A DNA stretch of 14,309 nucleotides from assembly GCA_012522645.1 (NCBI GenBank), contig JAAYKC010000005.1, positions 1 through 14,309 of the forward strand. The letters are read 5' to 3'. The notes beneath the pieces are model-generated. The model saw only the letters and a list, made by a program, of their open reading frames with translations, did not search any database and was not told where the DNA came from. The position numbers and the translations under genes are program-made. Below, one piece after another: positions 1-5,649 of the stretch. How positions within the stretch are numbered: the stretch's first letter is position 1; the number at the start of each line of letters is the position of its first letter. This stretch comes from Thermoplasmatales archaeon. Lineage in GTDB: Archaea; Thermoplasmatota; Thermoplasmata; Methanomassiliicoccales; Methanomethylophilaceae.

Positions 1-2
1 TC

Positions 3-107
3 GCACGCTATGCCCTCAGGAAGAGATTGTTCTCATCCCTTGCGGACATAACCATGAATTGGTACAACAAGAGGCTGTCCAAGGAATATGCTGACGAACG
101 CAGTTAA
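3..107 (+). CDS. C-terminal fragment of an unidentified protein
   Basis: An open frame enters from the left edge and runs 34 codons to a TAA at 105-107; its upstream part lies outside the window. The visible tail is basic and aromatic, with the stretch NWYNKRLSKEY near the end, and reads like a natural protein C-terminus. Its stop interlocks with the stop of the convergent surface-protein gene in the shared sequence TTAA at 104-107, which supports it as a real gene end. A transposase tail was considered, but no diagnostic motif is visible. I do not recognise the family. Confidence 0.4.
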   Translation, partial: ARYALRKRLFSSLADITMNWYNKRLSKEYADERS

Positions 108-2596
108 TTGCGAATGGACCGCAGGCCGTATATCGATACCAGCAGCCCCAATATGATCATCACTGATTGGAGGGCCCTCTCTCCGCTCATATCGAGCATG
201 CCGGCGATGCTATGCGTATCGCCCCCTCCGTCTGAGGTGCCGGCCCCTGCCCCGACCGGAACGGCCGCGGCACGTATCGATATGTCCTCCCTCACGTTCG
301 GTACGACGATCTCGCCTGTCTCGGGATCGAAGGAATACTGGGAGGTGCCCAACCTCGTTTTCCCGTGGAAGACCTCGATGTCCTCAGGCAGTTTGTAGCC
401 GGGTGCGGCCGTCACCCTTGTGCTCAGGCTCTGCATGCATCTCACCGCATCAGTGGGCTGCATGCTCATGTTCTCCATCTGCCAATCAACGGACAGATAG
501 ACCTTGTGCCTGCTCAGCCGCAGACGCAGATCCTTCACCGAGCCGTGCTCATCCGCGTCCGGGGTAACGTGCACCGTCCCCGGGACGGAGGGGACGATGA
601 TCTCCCCGGACCCTTGAAGCAACAGGAAATAGCTTCCGGCATCCGCATCCGGGCTTATCCTGAATGCGGCCGCAGGTGCGATCATCCCGAAAACTGTTCC
701 CGGCCCGGCCTGCCCGTCGACATCGATGCTCACGCCGGGATGGAGATATTCGAAGATCAGGTTGTATCTGAGCTGCAGACGCGGTTTGTTATCATTGCCC
801 ACGACCCACATCCTCTCGAAATCCCAGTCCGCTTCATCGCGGAAGGGCTTATCCTTCTTCCACAGCATCGTCTTTCCGATATCCTCTTCCGTATCCCCGT
901 TGGAGAATACGCTCAGGTCTGAAGTGAAATACGTGCCGCCGATGAACGGCTTTGGTTCTGCGTAGGCGCCTATCACCCCTCCGCTGTCCCTTACCGCAGG
1001 TCCGGAGTCTGAGAAGCAGTTCCTGACCGTCGGGGCCCGGCCCTCTGTGAACCCCGCTATGCCGCCTATGCAATGGCGGGGTTGTTCCGACTTCTGGAAG
1101 CTTGTGGCGTTCGGCCTGCCTGCCTGCCCGGTGTTCAGGCAGTTCACGACCTCGGTGCCGTTCAGCATGCCCGCGATACCGCCCAGATCCTGGCTTCCCG
1201 TATGCACTATCGAAGGATTCATGCCTGTGGCATCGATCATCCCCTGCTCCTCCCCGAATACCTCGCCGCTGTTCCTGCATCCGATGATCCTGTCCCCTTT
1301 GGAGGAGCCTGTGATCCCTCCCCGGGAACAGGTGAATTCAACAGTGATGCTGATGTCGCTCCCTTCCAGGTCGGGGCTTTCATTCGTTCTTCCGGAGAAG
1401 AACCGGTTCCCGCCTGCGGGATCGGAATCATTCGCACAGAAGATCATATCGGAATCGGTGCTTTTGCCGACGATCCCGCCCAGGCACGACGTCCCGCTCT
1501 GATCCATCTTCAGATCGAAGACCTGCTGGCCTGATCCTCCTGAAACAGCGGTGAAGATCAGGCCCTTCTCATCGAACAGCACCGACGTCACGGCTCCTGA
1601 GAAGGAGGAGCTCTTGATCGTGCAGTCATAGGCTTCACCCACGAGGCCTCCCGCAAAGGATGAGATGCTGACGATGTTCCTGTGCGGACCCCCGTTGGAT
1701 CGGGTCTCCGCCTTGCTTATATCTGCGGTGCAGGAGGTCACGATGCAGTTCGATCTGCAATTCTCCACCAGCGTCCCGGTCGCATGAGCGCATATGCTGC
1801 CCGCTGAGGAGCTGCATTCTCTGCTCTCATATGCACCATCCTTCCTCAATGACTGATAGAACGAATTCGAAGAGAATGCCGATCCGGTCCCTTCCAGGGA
1901 GACGTTGCGGATGACCGCTCCTTCCGCATATCCGAAAAGCCCGGAGAGCGTGTCCCCGTTCTTGTAATCCATGACCCTGATGCCGCTTATCCTGAACCCG
2001 GCTCCGTCGTATGCACCTGTGAACGGATCGCCCTCGCTTCCTATGGGGGAGAAATTACCTCTTGTCGGCATGGTGAAGGAATCCGAATCCTTCTGCCTGT
2101 AGACGAATGATACGGACCATGCGGTATCGGATACCGTGTTCCCGGTGCCGGGGGTCCCCGGGGAATATACGGATACCAGGGATTCGTCAAGGAACACATC
2201 ATTTGGGACCGTGAACCTGATGTTCTCATCACTGTCCCGGCATTCTGTGATGAACTCGTTAACGGCCATCACCGCAAGGAGTCCCGGGGGCATCTTCACA
2301 TCGGCCTCGAATACGGTGGTCTGCGCCCCTCTCTTCGAGGATACCGTTACCCCGGGACTGTCGTCCTCCGGGAACTGTATGTCCGCCGTCTGAACGTAAT
2401 GCTTATCCAATCCCCTGTCGCCGGTGCCGATCCTGCGGAGGTCCTCAACGCTCCCTATCCGGAAGGGATCGAACTCGGACCCGTCGCCGTCACCCGTCTC
2501 CGCATGGGCATGCCCTGTCGGGACTGAGAGCACGGCTGAGAGCACCAGCACCGCAACTGACGATAATGCTAAGAATCTCCTTGCCGCAGGGGACAT
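104..2596 (-). CDS. Secreted, membrane-anchored adhesin-like protein with GLUG repeats
   Basis: This 830-residue protein has an N-terminal signal peptide (about residues 1-32, Arg-Arg then a hydrophobic core ending AHA). Its middle carries at least seven GLUG-type repeats starting with GG(I/L/V)xG or a close variant, near residues 218, 316, 373, 426, 472, 511 and 539. A WDFERMW segment near 591 closes the repeat region, as is common in this class. Two beta-rich, Ig-like stretches (about 610-790) follow, then a Gly/Ser/Asp linker and one membrane helix (about 808-826) with a basic tail. This architecture suggests an extracellular beta-helical stalk held in the cytoplasmic membrane. GLUG and adhesin-like proteins are frequent in gut methanogens and are thought to mediate attachment; the ligand cannot be read from sequence. 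The start at 2596 is supported by the signal peptide and a TATA-like box about 30 bp upstream. Confidence 0.85.
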   Translation of the reverse strand: MSPAARRFLALSSVAVLVLSAVLSVPTGHAHAETGDGDGSEFDPFRIGSVEDLRRIGTGDRGLDKHYVQTADIQFPEDDSPGVTVSSKRGAQTTVFEADVKMPPGLLAVMAVNEFITECRDSDENIRFTVPNDVFLDESLVSVYSPGTPGTGNTVSDTAWSVSFVYRQKDSDSFTMPTRGNFSPIGSEGDPFTGAYDGAGFRISGIRVMDYKNGDTLSGLFGYAEGAVIRNVSLEGTGSAFSSNSFYQSLRKDGAYESRECSSSAGSICAHATGTLVENCRSNCIVTSCTADISKAETRSNGGPHRNIVSISSFAGGLVGEAYDCTIKSSSFSGAVTSVLFDEKGLIFTAVSGGSGQQVFDLKMDQSGTSCLGGIVGKSTDSDMIFCANDSDPAGGNRFFSGRTNESPDLEGSDISITVEFTCSRGGITGSSKGDRIIGCRNSGEVFGEEQGMIDATGMNPSIVHTGSQDLGGIAGMLNGTEVVNCLNTGQAGRPNATSFQKSEQPRHCIGGIAGFTEGRAPTVRNCFSDSGPAVRDSGGVIGAYAEPKPFIGGTYFTSDLSVFSNGDTEEDIGKTMLWKKDKPFRDEADWDFERMWVVGNDNKPRLQLRYNLIFEYLHPGVSIDVDGQAGPGTVFGMIAPAAAFRISPDADAGSYFLLLQGSGEIIVPSVPGTVHVTPDADEHGSVKDLRLRLSRHKVYLSVDWQMENMSMQPTDAVRCMQSLSTRVTAAPGYKLPEDIEVFHGKTRLGTSQYSFDPETGEIVVPNVREDISIRAAAVPVGAGAGTSDGGGDTHSIAGMLDMSGERALQSVMIILGLLVSIYGLRSIRN

Positions 2597-2622
2597 GGGT
2601 CGTAGAGAGTACTGAGCCGCAT

Positions 2623-2630
2623 CTTTAAAA
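2623..2630 (-). promoter_or_regulatory. TATA-like box for the surface-protein gene
   Basis: Read on the - strand the sequence is TTTTAAAG, centred about 30 bp upstream of the ATG at 2596. This spacing fits an archaeal promoter giving a leaderless or nearly leaderless transcript. It is a sequence-only call. Confidence 0.5.
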
Positions 2631-2654
2631 GGATTGGTCGGCCCCCAGCGGAAG

Positions 2655-2661
2655 TAAATAT
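2655..2661 (+). promoter_or_regulatory. TATA-like box for the ubiquitin-fold protein gene
   Basis: TAAATAT is centred about 25 bp upstream of the ATG at 2683, as expected for a leaderless archaeal mRNA. It lies back to back with the promoter of the divergent surface-protein gene in an 86-bp intergenic region. Confidence 0.5.
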
Positions 2662-2682
2662 CAGGGATGCTTCATATCTTGC

Positions 2683-2874
2683 ATGAAATGCGCGGTCATA
2701 GACTTCGGAGAGGAGACCGTTCCTGTCAACGGCACTCTGGAGAGGACGATGATCTCCTTGGGCAGGTCCCCGGATGCCTATATCTTCCTCATAGACGGGG
2801 TGCCCGTTCCCGACGATACCGTTCCTGAGGAAGGGACCGTCGTAACAGCGGTCAGGGTCGCGTCAGGCGGATGA
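2683..2874 (+). CDS. ThiS/MoaD-like small ubiquitin-fold protein ending in Gly-Gly
   Basis: The product has 63 residues and the layout of the ThiS/MoaD beta-grasp family: a short beta hairpin, a helix (about 18-27), a strand with the family-typical 'hydrophobic-IDGVPVPDD' segment (about 34-45), an acidic turn (PEEGT), a final strand and an exposed C-terminal Ala-Ser-Gly-Gly. In this family the terminal glycine is adenylated by an E1-like enzyme, then carries sulfur as a thiocarboxylate (thiamine, molybdopterin or tRNA thiolation) or is joined to lysines of other proteins (archaeal SAMPs). No E1-like, thiazole or pterin gene is nearby, so the pathway is open. The gene stands alone with its own TATA-like box and converges on the cysteine-rich protein gene with a 12-base overlap. 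Family assignment is confident; exact role is not. Confidence 0.8.
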   Translation: MKCAVIDFGEETVPVNGTLERTMISLGRSPDAYIFLIDGVPVPDDTVPEEGTVVTAVRVASGG

Positions 2875-3210
2875 CCTCTTTAGCAGATACATCTCCACCG
2901 CCGGGCCGAACAGATCCTTTATGCGCGGATCGTCCGCGTCCCTGATCCCTTCTTCCTCCATCCTCTCGCATATATGCTTGGCCACGTCCCCGTCGTGTAT
3001 GAAGAGGCAGGGGCTGCAGTCCCACACGGTGTCGCCTCTCCTGCGCTTGAAATTCCTGCCGAGCCTCTCATCCATGCACGGGTAGAACGGACAATAGCAG
3101 AATGTGCAGTCCTGCCCTTCGTAGTGACAGGGATAATACTCGCAAGCCTCATTCGGGCCGAGGTGGCCCCTCGCGATCTCCTCGTTCACCTTGCTCTTTA
3201 TGTTTTTCAT
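2863..3210 (-). CDS. Small cysteine-rich metal-binding domain protein
   Basis: This 115-residue protein has nine cysteines: C23, C28, C35, C38, C40, C45, C65, C68 and C81. The pattern CEYYPCH ... CTFCYCPFYPC ... DCSPCLF(I)H matches my recollection of the cysteine-rich small domain family (Pfam PF04071), thought to bind zinc or another metal. It is probably cytoplasmic, since no signal or membrane segment is seen. The biochemical function of the family is not established; some members are reported near cobalamin genes, and the divergent neighbour here is a UroD-family protein of the corrinoid methyltransferase branch, so a corrinoid-related role is possible. I chose the ATG at 3210 because a TATA-like box sits about 30 bp upstream and homology-like sequence starts just after. 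The same frame stays open far upstream, but that part lies antisense to the UroD gene and is not convincing coding. Confidence 0.8.
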   Translation of the reverse strand: MKNIKSKVNEEIARGHLGPNEACEYYPCHYEGQDCTFCYCPFYPCMDERLGRNFKRRRGDTVWDCSPCLFIHDGDVAKHICERMEEEGIRDADDPRIKDLFGPAVEMYLLKRSSA

Positions 3211-3235
3211 ATACAGACTGGGAATCGGCTCCTGA

Positions 3236-3244
3236 TAATATAAA
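3236..3244. promoter_or_regulatory. A/T-rich element between divergent genes, TATA-like on both strands
   Basis: The sequence TAATATAAA reads TTTATATTA on the other strand. On the - strand it is centred 30 bp before the ATG at 3210 and would give a leaderless transcript. On the + strand it would start transcription near 3267, leaving a leader of about 25 nt before the ATG at 3292. A weaker candidate for the + gene is GTATTT at about 3262-3267, which has leaderless spacing. The single A/T-rich block may serve both genes. Confidence 0.45.
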
Positions 3245-3291
3245 CAGAGTGTGAACAGAGGGTATTTCACGAATGAACACCATCCAGGTTT

Positions 3292-4410
3292 ATGGCTATA
3301 GAAGACGAATTCCCGCCCATAAGCGGGACATGGCTTAGAAAAGCGAAGAAGCGCTACGCTTCCGCATTCATCAGCAGCGGGGGGGACAGGATACCTGTTG
3401 ACCCCATGATGCTGGGCCATTCCACAGTCGTCAACGGTTATAAGATAAGGGACTTCTACGAGAAGCCCAGACTCGCAGTCAGATGCATGGCCTATGCGCA
3501 GGAGCTCTACGATCTGCTGCCGGTGACAAGGTATTATTTCGCTCACCCGTGGCTCTCGGAGCTGGGCATCGAGCTCAAGCCCATGGAGTACACAGCGCCC
3601 GTTCCCGACAACGTGGTGGTGAACGAGCCCGAGGACGTGGATAATATCCACATACCCGACTGTGAGGAGATCAAGAAGGGCTATTCCTTCCCCAGGCTGT
3701 CGAGTGCGATGGACTACACGAAGGAGAAGATACCTGAGATGTTCGTTCCCCTGGCATACTGCCCGGAGCCCGTGGGCTCCGCTGCGCAGCTGTGCGGCCT
3801 GGAGCAGTTCCTCATGTGGACAGTGACGGAGATGGACCTCTGCAAGAAGCTCATCGACATATACGTAGAAACGGCGACCACCGGTGCGGGGGCCATCGCG
3901 GACAGGTACGGCAGCGCTGTGATAAACACGGGCGCGGTCTTCGAGAACAGCGACACCATGCCCCCCGATACGATAGCGGAGATATCCCCTCCTGCCCTGA
4001 CGAAACTGGTCAAGCAGTGCATGAAGAACGGTGCCGGACCCCAGGTATTCTATCACTTCTGCGGCAACCACAAGGATGATTACATGCTCTACAGGGAGCA
4101 TATACTGTACACCCCCATGACCATCATGCAGATCGGCTACTGGGACCGGGACATGTTCCCCGCCAAGGTGATGAAGGATACCTTCGGGAGGCTGGCCACG
4201 ATCATGCCCTGCGTCGATACGAAGCTGTTCGTAATACCCAATCAGAAGAAGATCTACGATCTTGCGGGACAGCAGGTCCTTGACGGCAGGGACAGCCGCA
4301 ACGGATGCATACTGGGAACGGCCTGTGAGGTGCCGCCGTTCTCCCACCCCAGCAACATACGGTCCCTGGTGAGGGCCTCAGAGGACTTCGGGACATACGG
4401 CAGCTGGTGA
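3292..4410 (+). CDS. Uroporphyrinogen decarboxylase-family protein, MtaA/MtbA/CmuA-like branch
   Basis: This 372-residue protein has the size and TIM-barrel character of the UroD/methyltransferase family. In MtaA and MtbA, zinc is held by a His-x-Cys motif plus a distant Cys and activates the thiol of coenzyme M, which takes a methyl group from a corrinoid protein. Here H255-x-C257 occurs in YHFCGN and C345 in GTACEVPPF, close to the usual spacing, so the zinc site looks complete. A role in methyl transfer between a corrinoid and a thiol is therefore likely. Sequence outside these motifs is diverged from classical MtaA as I recall it, and no corrinoid protein or substrate methyltransferase gene is adjacent, so donor and acceptor are unknown. 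It diverges from the cysteine-rich protein gene. True heme-pathway UroD is less likely given the Cys/His ligand set. The ATG at 3292 lacks a strong ribosome binding site. Confidence 0.75.
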   Translation: MAIEDEFPPISGTWLRKAKKRYASAFISSGGDRIPVDPMMLGHSTVVNGYKIRDFYEKPRLAVRCMAYAQELYDLLPVTRYYFAHPWLSELGIELKPMEYTAPVPDNVVVNEPEDVDNIHIPDCEEIKKGYSFPRLSSAMDYTKEKIPEMFVPLAYCPEPVGSAAQLCGLEQFLMWTVTEMDLCKKLIDIYVETATTGAGAIADRYGSAVINTGAVFENSDTMPPDTIAEISPPALTKLVKQCMKNGAGPQVFYHFCGNHKDDYMLYREHILYTPMTIMQIGYWDRDMFPAKVMKDTFGRLATIMPCVDTKLFVIPNQKKIYDLAGQQVLDGRDSRNGCILGTACEVPPFSHPSNIRSLVRASEDFGTYGSW

Positions 4411-4418
4411 GCATCAGC

Positions 4419-4425
4419 ATTTATA
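4419..4425 (+). promoter_or_regulatory. TATA-like box for the nuclease/ATPase operon
   Basis: ATTTATA is centred about 28 bp before the ATG at 4450 but only about 16 bp before the ATG at 4438. If transcripts here are leaderless, as the neighbours suggest, this box argues that translation starts at 4450. Confidence 0.5.
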
Positions 4426-4449
4426 CTCCGGAAACACATGTTTTCGGAC

Positions 4450-5649
4450 ATGGGAGGCTCCTTCAGATTCATCCATTGCGCAGACCTGCACCTGGGGAGC
4501 AGGTTCGTCGGGATCGCCTCCTCGGACCCCGAGAAGGGCAGGAGGATGAAGGAATCCACCTTCAACGCCCTCGGGAACATAGTGAGGAAAGCGAAGGAGG
4601 AGAACGTTGATTTCGTCGTGCTCTCCGGGGATATCTTCGATGACAGCAATGAGACGCCTCTCACGAGGGCCGTTTTCGCAGACGCCCTGAAGGAGATCGG
4701 CGTCCCCTGCTACATAGCGTACGGCAACCATGATTATGCGGGGAGGTGGGCCGATTCCATCCCCCTGCCCGATAACGCCTTCGTGTTCCCGGACGAGGCT
4801 GCCTGCTTCTGCTACCCTTCGGAGGAGGGATGCATCGCCAGGATATACGGCATCAGCCACTCCGTCAGACATGTGACGAGGGATCTCACCGAGGGCATAT
4901 CGGACGACAGCGGCATATTCAGCCTGGCCGCGGTCCACTGCGATGTCGATCCCCCTGCCGGCTCCGGAAGCGTCTATGCGCCATGCAGCCTGCGGTCCCT
5001 CCTGAACAAGGGCATAGACTACTGGGCCCTGGGGCACATACACAAGAGGAGCATACTGAACGAGTACCCTCATGTCGTGTATCCGGGCAACACACAGGGA
5101 AGGGACATAGGCGAGAGCGGCAGGAAGGGCGCCTATCTGGTAACTGTCAGGAACGGCAGGGTATCGGACATGTCCTTCTTCCAGACCGGCGAGATCGTCT
5201 GGGACAGCATCGTTGCGGACATAACCGGCAGGAACGACGTGAACGCCCTGGTCAATGACCTCATGCCTCAGGTCCGGAGCAACATGTTCATACGGCTCAC
5301 CCTGAAGGGGCACGGCCCCCTGGACCGCATCCTGCGCCTGGACAGGCAGGGATTCAGGGAGCTGGTGGAGACCAAGACGGGATGCGAATGCGCAGACCTG
5401 GTGGTGAGCACCCTGCCCGAGATAGACCTGGAGAGGAGACGTGATACAGGGGATTTCATATCCGCCATAATCGAGTACGGGGACCGCATATCGAATATGG
5501 ACAGAAATGACATGATCGATGCCGTCTGCTCCACCGGTGCATCCGATGCGATAAGGGACAGCTTCGAAGCCATGAGCACAGAGGAACTGCGGAGCCTGGT
5601 CAGCGACGCCGTGCTGCTGATCATAGAGAAATCGGAGGAGGGCATCTGA
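4450..5649 (+). CDS. Mre11/SbcD/YhaO-like metallophosphoesterase (DNA repair exonuclease)
   Basis: About 399 residues with all signature motifs of calcineurin-like nucleases of the Mre11/SbcD/YhaO group (numbered from the ATG at 4450): D12-x-H14 in CADLHLGS, D61 in SGDIFD, N93-H94-D95 in YGNHDY, H163 in VHCD, and H196/H198 in GHIHKR. These bind the two catalytic metals, so the nuclease should be active. The phosphoesterase domain fills about residues 1-240; the rest is a capping region with an acidic, helical C-terminus that probably docks on the partner ATPase. The next gene overlaps by one base (TGATG at 5647-5651), the usual arrangement for Mre11/Rad50-type pairs. A second ATG, 12 bases upstream at 4438 in the same frame, would add Met-Phe-Ser-Asp; I prefer 4450 because of TATA spacing. 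The partner's architecture makes YhaO a closer model than classical archaeal Mre11. Confidence 0.88.
   Translation: MGGSFRFIHCADLHLGSRFVGIASSDPEKGRRMKESTFNALGNIVRKAKEENVDFVVLSGDIFDDSNETPLTRAVFADALKEIGVPCYIAYGNHDYAGRWADSIPLPDNAFVFPDEAACFCYPSEEGCIARIYGISHSVRHVTRDLTEGISDDSGIFSLAAVHCDVDPPAGSGSVYAPCSLRSLLNKGIDYWALGHIHKRSILNEYPHVVYPGNTQGRDIGESGRKGAYLVTVRNGRVSDMSFFQTGEIVWDSIVADITGRNDVNALVNDLMPQVRSNMFIRLTLKGHGPLDRILRLDRQGFRELVETKTGCECADLVVSTLPEIDLERRRDTGDFISAIIEYGDRISNMDRNDMIDAVCSTGASDAIRDSFEAMSTEELRSLVSDAVLLIIEKSEEGI

Noticed and set aside
3..107. Transposase remnant at the left edge
   Set aside because: The tail has a WYN motif loosely like integrase-type transposases, but there is no catalytic motif, inverted repeat or target duplication in view.
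3211..4347. Upstream extension of the cysteine-rich protein frame to about 494 residues on the - strand
   Set aside because: It is antisense to the well-supported UroD-family gene, its translation has no recognisable domain, and a promoter with the right spacing lies before the ATG at 3210.
4414..5313. 300-codon frame on the - strand across the Mre11/YhaO-like gene
   Set aside because: It is antisense to a gene with a full set of nuclease motifs and shows no domain of its own.
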